Assembly (NCBI RefSeq): GCF_013389365.1
Contig: NZ_JACADJ010000012.1
Coordinates: forward strand, 1-64,000
Origin: Desulfobacter latus
GTDB taxonomy: Bacteria; Desulfobacterota; Desulfobacteria; Desulfobacterales; Desulfobacteraceae
Direction of reading: 5' to 3'
Length of the DNA: 64,000 nucleotides
Shown here: positions 34,566 to 43,470 of the stretch, piece by piece
How the letters are laid out: every line of letters starts with the position of its first letter
How positions within the stretch are numbered: the stretch's first letter is position 1
Made by a program: the position numbers and the translations under genes
Notes under the pieces: generated by a model
Database searches by the model: none
The model's input: the letters and a program-made list of their open reading frames with translations, nothing else
What the model was told of the DNA's origin: nothing

Positions 34566-36155
34566 ATGAATAAGATTAATCAAAAAGACATCAACAACGC
34601 GGCATGGGCGGCGTGTGATACCTTCCGGGGCGTTGTTGACCCGGCGCAGTACAAAGACTACATCCTTGTGATGCTGTTTGTGAAATATATCTCCGATGTA
34701 TGGCAGGACCACTACGAGGCGTATCAGAAACAGTATGGCGATGACGATGCCCGTATCCGCCGCAAGCTTGAGCGTGAACGGTTTGTCCTCCCGCAGGTGT
34801 TACTCACCGAAAAGAATGACGAAACCGGCGGGGAAACGGTTCTGGATGAATTTCCCGCCACCTATTACAGTCTGTATGAACGCAGGTCCGCCGCCAACAT
34901 CGGTGAGCTGATCAATATCGTGCTCGATCATATTGAAGAAAGCAACAAGAGCAAACTCGAAGGGGTCTTCCGCAATATCGACTTCAACAGCGAGGTCAAT
35001 CTCGGGCGGACCAAGGATCGGAATAAGCGCCTTAAAACTTTGCTGGAAGATTTTAACAAGCCACAGCTCAGCATGAAGCCCAGCCTCGTTTCCGAGGATG
35101 TGATCGGCAATACCTACATCTACCTGATTGAGCGCTTTGCCTCCGACTCTGGAAAGAAGGCCGGAGAGTTCTTTACCCCGCTCAAGGTAACCGAACTGGT
35201 GGCCAGGCTGGCTGGACCCAAACCGGGCGACCGTATCTGTGACCCGGCCTGCGGATCGGGCGGACTTCTGATTCAGGCAGCCCAAGAGGTGGCCCGCAAC
35301 GCGGGCAGTGCGCAGGAAAAGCGCAACTTTGCCCTCTTCGGGCAGGAGTCCAACGGCAGCACATGGGCGCTCTGTCGGATGAACATGTTTCTGCACAGCT
35401 TTGACAGCGCCCGGGTGGAATGGTGCGACACCCTGAACAGTCCGCTGCTGGTGGAAAATGACCGGCTCATGAAATTCAACTGCGTGGTGGCCAATCCGCC
35501 GTTCTCACTGGACAAATGGGGTGCCGAAAGCGCCGAGAGCGATCAGTACAACCGTTTTTGGCGCGGAGTGCCGCCCAAAAGCAAAGGCGACTGGGCCTTT
35601 ATCAGCCACATGGTGGAAACCGCCCTTGAAAAGCAGGGCCGGGTTGCCGTGGTGGTGCCCCATGGCGTGTTGTTCCGGGGCGCTGCTGAAGGGCGTATCC
35701 GCCGGAAAATGATCGAGGAAAACCTGCTGGATGCCGTGATCGGCTTGCCGGGCAATCTGTTCCCGACCACCAATATTCCGGTGGCGATTCTGGTCTTTGA
35801 TCGTTCCCGTGAAAAAGGCGGTATCCGTGAAGATTGCAAAAACGTCTTCTTTGTTGATGCCAGCCGGGAGTTTGTGTCGGGAAAAAATATGAACACCCTC
35901 TCGGAAGCGCATATCGGCAAGATCATGGAGAGCTACGCCGCCCGGGCTGAAAAGGAAAAATATGCCCATCTGGCCGAGTTCGCCGAGATCAAGGAAAACG
36001 ACTTCAACCTCAATATCCCCCGCTATGTGGACACCTTTGAGGAGGAAGAGGAAATCGACATTGATGCGGTGCAGGTGGAGATTGATAATCTGGAAAAAGA
36101 GCTGGCAGCGGTGCGGGTGAAGATGGCTGAGAAGCTCAAGGAGATTCAGCGATGA
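34566..36155 (+). CDS. hsdM: Type I restriction-modification DNA methyltransferase subunit
   Basis: Protein of 529 aa. N-terminal helical domain (INQKDINNAAWAACDTFRGVVDPAQYKDYILVMLFVKYISDVW), N6-adenine methyltransferase core with the SAM site DPACGSGGLLIQAA and catalytic NPPF (NCVVANPPFSLDKWG), and a C-terminal coil that contacts HsdS. Strong AAGGAG site. The stop overlaps hsdS by four bases. It modifies the recognition sequence set by HsdS. Confidence 0.95.
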   Translation: MNKINQKDINNAAWAACDTFRGVVDPAQYKDYILVMLFVKYISDVWQDHYEAYQKQYGDDDARIRRKLERERFVLPQVLLTEKNDETGGETVLDEFPATYYSLYERRSAANIGELINIVLDHIEESNKSKLEGVFRNIDFNSEVNLGRTKDRNKRLKTLLEDFNKPQLSMKPSLVSEDVIGNTYIYLIERFASDSGKKAGEFFTPLKVTELVARLAGPKPGDRICDPACGSGGLLIQAAQEVARNAGSAQEKRNFALFGQESNGSTWALCRMNMFLHSFDSARVEWCDTLNSPLLVENDRLMKFNCVVANPPFSLDKWGAESAESDQYNRFWRGVPPKSKGDWAFISHMVETALEKQGRVAVVVPHGVLFRGAAEGRIRRKMIEENLLDAVIGLPGNLFPTTNIPVAILVFDRSREKGGIREDCKNVFFVDASREFVSGKNMNTLSEAHIGKIMESYAARAEKEKYAHLAEFAEIKENDFNLNIPRYVDTFEEEEEIDIDAVQVEIDNLEKELAAVRVKMAEKLKEIQR

Positions 36156-37339
36156 GTAGAACACAGCTCCTTTTAAAACAGGCGCGGTTGTCTTCAATTC
36201 CACAAGGATGGAACATTTCACAAATTGGCAAAAGCTGTAGCATCAGAAATGATCTAAGGAAACCCATTAGCGTAGACGAACGTTCAACGATTAAAGGTGA
36301 TTACCCCTATTATGGTCCAACCGGGATTTTAGACTACATAGACGAATATTTGATAGATGGTGAATTCGCACTCATCGGCGAAGACGGTGATCACTTTCTT
36401 AAACCGCAAGAGAAGTCGCAGACAATTTATGTAAAAGGGAGATTTAACGCAAATAATCATGCCCACGTAATAGCTTCCACACAAGCTTGCTCTGCTCATT
36501 GGTTTGCGATTTTCTTTAAGCACAGAAATATTACCGATTTTCTAAGCAGACAGGGCGCGAACAGGTACAAACTGAATAAAGCTACCTTGGAAAAATTACC
36601 AATACTCCTCCCCCCACCCCCCGAACAAAAAGCCATTGCCGATCTGCTGTCCACCTGGGATGAGGCCATCGAGAAAACCGAGCGGCTGATTCAGGCGAAG
36701 GAAGCCAGCTTAAAGGGCCAGATTCAAAAGCTGATAAGCCAGCGGTGCGACTCTTGGCCGCATGTCAAACCGAAGAAAATATTCGACACGATAACTGAAA
36801 AGAACTTTCCCGAAGAAGAGCTTCTGTCTGTTACTCAAGATCGTGGCGTTATCCCTCGCAGCATGTTGGAAGGCCGAGTCATGTCACCGGACGGAACAAC
36901 AGCCAGCTACAAGCTCATCAAGCGAGGAGATTTTGCGATAAGTCTTCGTTCATTCCAAGGAGGCATTGAATACTCGAATTATCAAGGGATCATCAGCCCT
37001 GCGTATACAGTGTTGAGACCGAAAATTGAATTGAACAGGGACTTCTATCGGCTGTTTTTTAAGTCCTATATCTTCATTAAGAAGTATTTAAACCTTGCTG
37101 TCATCGGCATTCGTGATGGGAAGCAGATAAGCATACCTGACTTTCTGAGCATTAAGATTCCCGTTCCTCCTATCGAAGAACAAAAAGAAATTGCTGAAAC
37201 TCTGTCTGTTTGCCAGCACGAAATCAACCTGCTGAAACAACTCGCAGACAAATACAAAACCCAGAAACGCGGCCTGATGCAGAAAATGCTCACCGGCGAA
37301 TGGCGGGTAAAACCGGAGGTGGTGAATCAATATGAATAA
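36152..37339 (+). CDS. hsdS: Type I restriction specificity subunit
   Basis: Protein of 395 aa with two target-recognition domains, each followed by a conserved helix: TRD1 (about 15-155) then PPPPEQKAIADLLSTWDEAIEKTERLI, TRD2 (about 205-335) then PPIEEQKEIAETLSVCQHEINLLKQLADKYKTQKRGLMQKMLTGEWRV. It is full-length, in contrast to the half-size S gene upstream of hsdM. ATGA overlap with hsdM. It determines the bipartite target of the M and R subunits. Confidence 0.93.
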   Translation: MSRTQLLLKQARLSSIPQGWNISQIGKSCSIRNDLRKPISVDERSTIKGDYPYYGPTGILDYIDEYLIDGEFALIGEDGDHFLKPQEKSQTIYVKGRFNANNHAHVIASTQACSAHWFAIFFKHRNITDFLSRQGANRYKLNKATLEKLPILLPPPPEQKAIADLLSTWDEAIEKTERLIQAKEASLKGQIQKLISQRCDSWPHVKPKKIFDTITEKNFPEEELLSVTQDRGVIPRSMLEGRVMSPDGTTASYKLIKRGDFAISLRSFQGGIEYSNYQGIISPAYTVLRPKIELNRDFYRLFFKSYIFIKKYLNLAVIGIRDGKQISIPDFLSIKIPVPPIEEQKEIAETLSVCQHEINLLKQLADKYKTQKRGLMQKMLTGEWRVKPEVVNQYE

Positions 37340-37964
37340 TCCATTGCCCAACCGACAATCTATCCGGTTGAAAAATTATGATTATTCACAACCAGGATAT
37401 TATTTTATCACCATTTGTACACAGGATCGAATTCATCGTTTTGGCAAAATTATCGATGAAAAAATGCGGTTGAATGACGCAGGGGAAATCGTTGCAGACG
37501 AATGGAAAAAAACGCCTGTAATGCGTAAAAATATTCAATTGGATGAATGGATAATAATGCCCAACCATTTTCACGCCATCATCGCCGTAGGGGCGCGTTG
37601 CACGCGCCCGATGAACAACACGCGCCCGATGAACAACACACGGCCATTGACCGAAAACGGGCGGACGGTCAATGGGCGGACGGTCAACGGGCGGACGGTA
37701 AATGGGCGGACGGTCAACGGGCGGATGCAATCCGCCCCTACGGATTCCCGGGTGGTTTTGGGGGATATTGTTCGTGGATTTAAATCGTCGGTGACTAAAC
37801 GAGTACGGCAATTGCCAAATATGAACGATACCAAATTATGGCAACGGAATTATTGGGAACATATTATCCGCAACGAAAATGAATTGAACCATATCCGCAA
37901 TTATATCCGGCATAATCCGCAAAAATGGGAAATGGATCAATTATATGGCGGTTTCGGCAATTAG
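37332..37964 (+). CDS. REP-associated tyrosine transposase (RayT, Y1/HUH) with in-frame repeat insert
   Basis: Protein of 210 aa of the TnpA_REP family. It opens with the family's YDYSQPGYYFITICTQDRIHRFG, has the HUH metal motif in EWIIMPNHFHAII and the C-terminal IVRGFKSSVTKRVRQ…LWQRNYWEHIIRNENELNHIRNYIRHNPQKWEMD. Residues about 85-137 are a foreign 53-codon insert with 11-bp inverted ends and four NGRTV-type repeats. It is placed between the HUH half and the C-terminal half, where a loop is tolerated. It overlaps the hsdS end by eight bases and is followed by the Fic gene, so it is embedded in the restriction operon. Confidence 0.88.
   Translation: MNNPLPNRQSIRLKNYDYSQPGYYFITICTQDRIHRFGKIIDEKMRLNDAGEIVADEWKKTPVMRKNIQLDEWIIMPNHFHAIIAVGARCTRPMNNTRPMNNTRPLTENGRTVNGRTVNGRTVNGRTVNGRMQSAPTDSRVVLGDIVRGFKSSVTKRVRQLPNMNDTKLWQRNYWEHIIRNENELNHIRNYIRHNPQKWEMDQLYGGFGN
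37585..37743. repeat. 159-bp palindromic repeat insert within the RayT gene
   Basis: Outer inverted arms CCGTAGGGGCG (37585-37595) and CGCCCCTACGG (37733-37743). Hairpins GGGCGCG-TTGCA-CGCGCCC (37591-37609) and GGGCGGAT/ATCCGCCC lie at the ends. Between them sit two copies of an ACGCGCCCGATGAACAAC-like unit and four 15-bp units of GGGCGGACGGTCAAY (37659-37718). Length 159 is exactly 53 codons, so the frame is kept. Confidence 0.85.
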
Positions 37965-37999
37965 TTAATAAAAACACCTGCAGAATATGGAAAAACATC

Positions 38000-38743
38000 A
38001 TGACCAAATATAAAAAACTGGATCATCTTAAGAAAAAACTCGATTCCTTCCGCCCCTTGCCGCCGGAGATTGTTTCGAACCTTCATGAAGATCTGGTGCT
38101 TCGCTGGACCTATCATTCAAACGCTATTGAAGGCAATACGCTGACGCTGAAAGAAACCAAGGTTGCTCTGGAAGGGATCACCGTTGGCGGGAAAACCATG
38201 CGGGAGCACTTTGAAGCGATCAACCACAGGGAAGCCATTTTTTTCGTTGAAGATCTGGTCAAAAAAAATGAGTCTCTGTCTGAATGGCAGATTAAATGCA
38301 TTCACCAATTGATCCTGAAAAATATTGATGACAAAAATGCAGGGGTTTATAGAAAAACAAATGTCATCATCTCGGGTGCCGATCATGTTCCGCCTGATGC
38401 CCTGCATATGGAAAGCGACATGCAGCGGTTTATCAACTGGTATCAGACAGAGGCGGCCTCTCTCCATCCGGTGGAACGGGCGGCCCGTGTTCATGCCGAC
38501 TTTGTAAAAATCCATCCGTTTGTGGACGGCAATGGCAGAACCTCACGGCTGCTGATGAATCTGGAACTGATGAAAAACGGGTTCCCATCAGCTGTTCTGC
38601 CTGTGGAAAAGCGGTTGGCATATTACGAGACTCTGGACAGAGCCCACACAAAAAATGATTATGAGCCGTTTTTGATGCTTATTGCAAATATAGCGGAATC
38701 GGGTTTCAGACCTTACTGGCATGCATTGGGGGTAACCCGATGA
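38000..38743 (+). CDS. Class II Fic-domain protein
   Basis: Protein of 247 aa from the ATG at 38000 (the frame is open from 37925, overlapping rayT). The Fic core motif HPFVDGNGRTSR (HPFx(D/E)GNGR) is intact, which predicts AMPylation of a target protein. The inhibitory helix motif HSNAIEGN ((S/T)xxxE(G/N)) lies N-terminal to the core, defining class II and self-inhibition. The flap region ISGADHVPPDAL is present. The stop overlaps hsdR by four bases, so it is co-translated with the restriction subunit. Fic proteins between type I genes are a recurring arrangement of unknown purpose. Confidence 0.92.
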   Translation: MTKYKKLDHLKKKLDSFRPLPPEIVSNLHEDLVLRWTYHSNAIEGNTLTLKETKVALEGITVGGKTMREHFEAINHREAIFFVEDLVKKNESLSEWQIKCIHQLILKNIDDKNAGVYRKTNVIISGADHVPPDALHMESDMQRFINWYQTEAASLHPVERAARVHADFVKIHPFVDGNGRTSRLLMNLELMKNGFPSAVLPVEKRLAYYETLDRAHTKNDYEPFLMLIANIAESGFRPYWHALGVTR

Positions 38744-41700
38744 AACCCTTTCAGATCAATGAAAAGTATCTTTCTCAAATCCCGGCGTTGCAGCTTTTGA
38801 TTGGCCTGGGATTTGAATTCTTGACACCGGCTGAAGCCCTGCGCGAAAGGCAGAATCGAACCGCCAATGTTTTATTGGAGAATATTCTGCGCAGCCAGCT
38901 CAAAGAAATCAACCGCATTCATTATAAAGGCGGTGAGTATCTCTTCAGCGAGGAGAATGTGCAGTCGGCTATCCAGAAACTGAAAAATATAAAATACGAT
39001 GGTTTGTTGAAGACAAATGAGGCCATTTACGATCTGATTACCCTCGGAACGGCCATGGAGCAAACCATCGAGGGTAACTCGAAAAGTTTTAATATGAACT
39101 ATATCCACTGGCCCAAAGCGAAGAACAGCACCGGTCGCAACAAGTTTCATGTGACAGTCGAATACAGTGTTGCACGTTCACGGTCAACGGAAACCGCCCG
39201 GCCGGATATCGTTCTCTTTGTTAATGGTATTCCGTTTTGCGTGATTGAGTGTAAAGCACCGCAGGTTGACGTGGAACAGGCCGTCTCACAGTCGATCAGA
39301 AATCAGAATGATGACTATATCCCGAAACTGTTCATCTACAGCCAGATCGTATTGGCTCTGAATAAAAACAGCGCCATGTACGCAACAACAGGAACCGCTG
39401 CAAAATTCTGGGGGGTATGGAAAGAGCCGGATAATGGACAATGGAAAATGGATAATGGAAAATTATTGAAGCTAAAAAATATGCCATTATCCGAACATGT
39501 GCGACAAAAAATTGAAGCGTCCTTTAATTGTCAATTATCAACTATCCATTCTGAATTAATAACGGCTCAGGATGAGACGTTATTTGCCCTTTGCCGTCCG
39601 GAAAGGCTCCTGGAATTGGCGTGGAAGTTTACGGTGTTTGACGGAGGGATCAAAAAGATTGCCCGCTATCAGCAGTATTTCGTGATCAAGTCGACCCTGA
39701 ACCGGGTAAAGCACTTTGATAGCACCAATTCACGTAAAGGCGGTGTGATCTGGCACACGCAAGGATCAGGAAAGTCGCTGACCATGGTGATGCTGGCCCG
39801 TAACCTGGCCTTGGATCCCGAAATATTGAATCCGAGAATTGTACTTGTGACAGACCGTGACGACCTCGACAAGCAACTTGGAAATACCTTTGCTGCCTGC
39901 GGCCTTGAAGCAAACCGGGCAACATCAGGCAGAAACCTGCTGGAATTGGTTGCTGAAAAAAAGTCAGGAATTATCACAACCCTCATTCACAAGTTCGACA
40001 AGGCTTACGCGGTAAAGAAATATCAGGATGAATCGCCCGACATTTTCATTCTGGTGGATGAGAGCCACCGGACCCAGTTCGGTTCCTTTTCCGCCCGGAT
40101 GAGACAGATGTTTCCTTATGCCTGTTACTTGGGATTTACCGGCACGCCGTTGTTAAAGAAGGAAAAGAACAGCTTCACCAAATTCGGTGAACTGGTGGAG
40201 CCCCATTATTCCATCACACAGGCCGTTGAAGATGGCGCGGTGGTTCCGCTTCTGTATGAAGGGCGGCATGTGGAGATGACACAAAACAGAGAAGCCGTTG
40301 ATCTGTGGTTTGAACGCCACACACAGGGGTTGAGCAAGGCGCAGCAGGCGGATTTGAAACGGAAATATGCACGAGCGGAAATGCTGAACAAAGCCGGTCA
40401 GGTCATCTACATGAGGGCGTTTGACATCAGCGAGCACTTCCGCGCCAACTGGCAGGGAACAGGATTCAAGGCTCAACTGGTGGCCCCGAATAAAACCTCT
40501 GCCCTCAAGTATAATGCGTATCTGAATGAGATTGGTATTGTCAGCTCCGAGGTTGTTATCTCACCGCCGGATATGCGTGAAGGCTATGAAGAGACCGATG
40601 ATGAAACAACAGACGAGGTCGTAAAATTCTGGCAAAAGATGATGAAGCGCTATGGCAGTGAAGAAGAATACACCAAGCAGCTCATCAACCAGTTTAAACA
40701 CGGCAGCGTTCCTGAAATCCTTATTGTCGTTGATAAGCTGCTCACAGGTTTTGATGCGCCACGAAACGCGGTTCTTTATTTGTGCCGGGTGCTAAGGGAG
40801 CATACGCTGCTTCAGGCAATTGCCCGGGTCAACCGTCTTCATGAGGGTAAGGCGTTCGGTTTTATCGTCGACTATGCAAGCGTCCTCGGTGAGCTGGACA
40901 AAGCGCTTACCATGTACAGCGCATTTGAAGGGTTCGATGAATCCGATCTGGTCGGCACCCTGACATCCATTAACAGCGAGATCGAAAAACTGCCTGGTCG
41001 GTATTCCGATCTTTGGGATCTATTCAAAAGTGTTAAGCATTCCTACGATGAAGAGGCTTATGAAGTGCTGCTTGCCGATGATGAACTCAGAGACGAGTTT
41101 TATGTCCGCCTTTCGGAGTTCGGGAAAACCCTTGGTATTGCACTCTCTTGTGAAAAATTTTTGACCGAAACCGACGAAAAAACGTTGTTCGGATACAAGG
41201 CAGACCTTCGGAAATTTCAGTCCCTCAAAGCATCTGTCAAGCTCCGGTATGCAGAGGCAATTGATTATCGGGATTATGAGCCCAAAATCAAAAAACTGCT
41301 GGATACACACATTCAGGCCAACGAAGTTGTTCAGCTGAATGAGCCGGTCAATATCTTTGATGATGAATCTTTTATGGTGGTTAAGGTGCATGATGATATA
41401 CCGGATAAGCTTTCCGGGAATGAAGATGCCATGGCCTATTTCGGGGTGCTTAAGCCTTTCCTTGAGGCCTATTCCAGGCAAACCGGCGAATTAGATGAAG
41501 AAGACCTTGAGTCAGCTGCGGCTGATACGGCAATTGCTATTCATGGCATATTGGAAAAACACAAGAAGATTCACTTCTGGGATGATGAAGACGCTCAAAA
41601 ACAGGCTGTTAATGATATTGACGATTATCTCTATGATGAGCTCAAGACGGAAAGAGGGATCGAACTGTCGCTTGATCAGATGGATGACATCATCGAGAAG

Positions 41701-41745
41701 GTCCTGCAGATGGCAAAGTTTAGGAATGAGTCGGAAATAACTTAA
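38740..41745 (+). CDS. hsdR: Type I restriction endonuclease subunit R
   Basis: Protein of 1001 aa. The N-terminal PD-(D/E)xK nuclease shows RPDIVLFVNGIPFCVIECKAP. SF2 translocase motifs: Walker A THTQGSGKS-type (IWHTQGSGKSLTMV), DESHRTQFG, GFTGTPL, DKLLTGFDAP and QAIARVNRLHEGKAFGFIVDY. The C-terminus is helical. Residues about 230-273 include stretches (DNGQWKMDNGKLL and NCQLSTIHSELI) written by AT-rich inverted repeats, just before the conserved LFALCRPERLLELA. These look like an in-frame repeat insertion at a loop. The protein is otherwise complete. Confidence 0.93.
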   Translation: MKPFQINEKYLSQIPALQLLIGLGFEFLTPAEALRERQNRTANVLLENILRSQLKEINRIHYKGGEYLFSEENVQSAIQKLKNIKYDGLLKTNEAIYDLITLGTAMEQTIEGNSKSFNMNYIHWPKAKNSTGRNKFHVTVEYSVARSRSTETARPDIVLFVNGIPFCVIECKAPQVDVEQAVSQSIRNQNDDYIPKLFIYSQIVLALNKNSAMYATTGTAAKFWGVWKEPDNGQWKMDNGKLLKLKNMPLSEHVRQKIEASFNCQLSTIHSELITAQDETLFALCRPERLLELAWKFTVFDGGIKKIARYQQYFVIKSTLNRVKHFDSTNSRKGGVIWHTQGSGKSLTMVMLARNLALDPEILNPRIVLVTDRDDLDKQLGNTFAACGLEANRATSGRNLLELVAEKKSGIITTLIHKFDKAYAVKKYQDESPDIFILVDESHRTQFGSFSARMRQMFPYACYLGFTGTPLLKKEKNSFTKFGELVEPHYSITQAVEDGAVVPLLYEGRHVEMTQNREAVDLWFERHTQGLSKAQQADLKRKYARAEMLNKAGQVIYMRAFDISEHFRANWQGTGFKAQLVAPNKTSALKYNAYLNEIGIVSSEVVISPPDMREGYEETDDETTDEVVKFWQKMMKRYGSEEEYTKQLINQFKHGSVPEILIVVDKLLTGFDAPRNAVLYLCRVLREHTLLQAIARVNRLHEGKAFGFIVDYASVLGELDKALTMYSAFEGFDESDLVGTLTSINSEIEKLPGRYSDLWDLFKSVKHSYDEEAYEVLLADDELRDEFYVRLSEFGKTLGIALSCEKFLTETDEKTLFGYKADLRKFQSLKASVKLRYAEAIDYRDYEPKIKKLLDTHIQANEVVQLNEPVNIFDDESFMVVKVHDDIPDKLSGNEDAMAYFGVLKPFLEAYSRQTGELDEEDLESAAADTAIAIHGILEKHKKIHFWDDEDAQKQAVNDIDDYLYDELKTERGIELSLDQMDDIIEKVLQMAKFRNESEIT
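39429..39563. repeat. AT-rich repeat insertion in hsdR coding sequence
   Basis: The left part is built of tandem ATGGA(C/T/A)AATGG-type units (39431-39466). The right part (39524-39560) is an imperfect inverse (TAATTGTCAATTATCAAC). The frame stays open. The boundaries are approximate. Confidence 0.5.
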
Positions 41746-41754
41746 CCTGGGAGC

Positions 41755-41771
41755 GCAGGCGTCCCGCCTGC
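41755..41771. repeat. REP-like hairpin after hsdR
   Basis: GCAGGCG-TCC-CGCCTGC, a perfect 7-bp stem preceded by GGGAGC, 10 bases after the hsdR stop. It resembles dispersed GCAGGCG...CGCCTGC repeats seen in many genomes. It may also help end the transcript, although no T-run follows. Confidence 0.6.
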
Positions 41772-41837
41772 ATCTTGATAATACTGTGTATGGTATTCGA
41801 TTCCTTATGGCAAATATCCAGAAAGTGTCTATAAAAC

Positions 41838-41865
41838 TTGACTTTACATATGTTTCTCATATAAT
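41838..41865 (+). promoter_or_regulatory. Promoter candidate for the CBS-domain gene
   Basis: TTGACT (41838-41843), 16-base spacer, TATAAT (41860-41865), 143 bases before the start codon. The remaining bases between hsdR and this gene show no other gene. Confidence 0.5.
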
Positions 41866-42007
41866 TTTAAAGATCAATCATGGGCGAACCTGGTCTATCG
41901 ATATCCAGACTCAACCCAAAATGCACCATAAAAGTAATTCAATCGTTTCTTATAAAAAAGACCATCACCATAATTAAGGCCATTACTAACTTTTTCAGGA
42001 GAGAGAT

Positions 42008-42553
42008 ATGAAAGAAATTTTAATAAAATCGATTATGATCCCCTTACCCGACTATGTGACCATCAAGGAAACGGATACCGTTTATGATATGTTCCAGGTT
42101 CTGGAAAAAAGCAAATCAGATGGCTGCCACGCCCACAGGGATGTTATTGTCGTTGACGACAATGGTAAGTTCAAGGGAAACGTTACCATGATTGATATTT
42201 TCAAAACCCTTGAGCCCAATTATAAAAAACTGTTTGAAAATTATGAAGGTAAAACACTGACCAAAGATTATGTGATGGCTGCGATGCGAGATTTTAATCT
42301 CTGGGTGGAGCCCATTAAAAACATTTGCGAACGCGGCGCCAATATCAAGGTTTCCGAAATCATGCATGTACCTGATAAGGCTGAATATCTCCAGGAGAAT
42401 GATTCCCTGGAAAAAGCACTGCATGAATATGTTATGGGCGCTCACCAGCCTTTGATCGTAAAAAACGGCGACACGGTCACCGGTGTGCTTAGATTCGGTG
42501 ATTTATTTGAGGTAGTCAGAAAGGAGATGCTGTCCTGCCCGCTTCCCGAATAA
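42008..42553 (+). CDS. CBS-domain protein
   Basis: Protein of 181 aa with a pair of CBS motifs: first half SIMIPLPDYVTIKETDTVYDMFQVLEKS…DVIVVDDNGKFKGNVTMIDIF, second half VSEIMHVPDKAEYLQENDSLEKALHEYVMGAHQPLIVKNGDTVTGVLRFGDLFEVV. It has no attached catalytic domain, so it probably senses adenine nucleotides or interacts with a partner. AGGAGAGAGAT lies just before the ATG. It is probably monocistronic, with the opposite-strand ABC importer following. Confidence 0.85.
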   Translation: MKEILIKSIMIPLPDYVTIKETDTVYDMFQVLEKSKSDGCHAHRDVIVVDDNGKFKGNVTMIDIFKTLEPNYKKLFENYEGKTLTKDYVMAAMRDFNLWVEPIKNICERGANIKVSEIMHVPDKAEYLQENDSLEKALHEYVMGAHQPLIVKNGDTVTGVLRFGDLFEVVRKEMLSCPLPE

Positions 42554-42696
42554 TTTGTACGCTGAAGAACATCCATAAAATCCGGGTGACCGTCTGATTT
42601 CCGGCTGCACTGAAAACTTGGAATCACGATCACCCACCTAAAAAGGAGTTTCAACGGTCGAGACACCGGCATTTTTCCGGACAAACAGCATCATCC

Positions 42697-43470
42697 TCAA
42701 GCCGCTTTGAAGGCATCTTCAACCGGCACCACCAGGGGGTAGCCCTTATGCCGGATAATTTCAACCGGCAGTCCGTATACCTTTGTAAGCAGGTCTGACC
42801 CGATCTCTTCAATTTTTCCCGCCCCGAACACGGTATTATTTTTTAAGCAGATATACTGATCTGCATAACGAAGTGCCGAATTCAAGTCATGCATGGTCAT
42901 GATCACCGCAAGGTTATGGTCCCGTACAATATGCCGGACAAGACTTAAAATCCGGGTCTGATTTTTTAAATCCAGGCTGGAGGTGGGTTCGTCCAGCAGC
43001 AGGATATCGGTTTCCTGGACCAGGGCTCTGGCAATGGCCACCTGCTGCAGTTCGCCGCCGGAAAGTTCGTACAGATTTTTAAGGGCCATGTGTGACAGGT
43101 TCAGATGCGTCAGCACCGACCCGACTTTTTTTAAGTCATCTTTGCCGGCTGTAAACCGGATATGGGGGTACCGCCCCATGAGGACGGCGTCAAACACCGT
43201 GATTTTGCCTGCTTCGTTGTATTGGGCCACATAGCTGATCTCTTTGGCAATCTGGCGGATATCCATGGCTTTCAACGGTTTGTCTTTTACATGAATCCGG
43301 CCCGCTGCCGGGGTTAAAATTTTATTGAGGCATTTGAGTAATGTGGTTTTTCCCACGCCGTTGGGTCCTAATATTACGGTGATTTCACCCCGGGGAATGG
43401 AAAAATTGATATCCTCAAGAATCTTAACGGATTTATACTTAAAATCAATCTGGTTCACTGTCAGAATCAT
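42697..43470 (-). CDS. FecE/BtuD-type ABC importer ATPase
   Basis: ATPase of 257 aa. Walker A LGPNGVGKTTLL, signature LSGGELQQVAIARAL, Walker B DILLLDEPTSSLD and switch His TMHDLNSAL. It belongs to the iron-siderophore/cobalamin/heme class by similarity of the core (ISYVAQYNEAGKITVFDAVLMGRYPH). Its start overlaps the permease stop by four bases. It energises uptake of the same chelate bound by the SBP. Confidence 0.92.
   Translation of the reverse strand: MILTVNQIDFKYKSVKILEDINFSIPRGEITVILGPNGVGKTTLLKCLNKILTPAAGRIHVKDKPLKAMDIRQIAKEISYVAQYNEAGKITVFDAVLMGRYPHIRFTAGKDDLKKVGSVLTHLNLSHMALKNLYELSGGELQQVAIARALVQETDILLLDEPTSSLDLKNQTRILSLVRHIVRDHNLAVIMTMHDLNSALRYADQYICLKNNTVFGAGKIEEIGSDLLTKVYGLPVEIIRHKGYPLVVPVEDAFKAA

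Noticed and set aside
37659-37718. Four regular 15-bp units resembling a small CRISPR array
   Set aside because: The units are contiguous without spacers, inside a coding frame, and bounded by inverted repeats; no cas gene is near.
37332-37964. The RayT gene as the tnpA partner of the IscB element
   Set aside because: It is of the REP-associated subgroup, lies outside the element and 3 kb from it, and sits in the hsd operon.
41786-41977. 63-codon frame after hsdR
   Set aside because: It contains the promoter candidate of the CBS gene and shows no family pattern.
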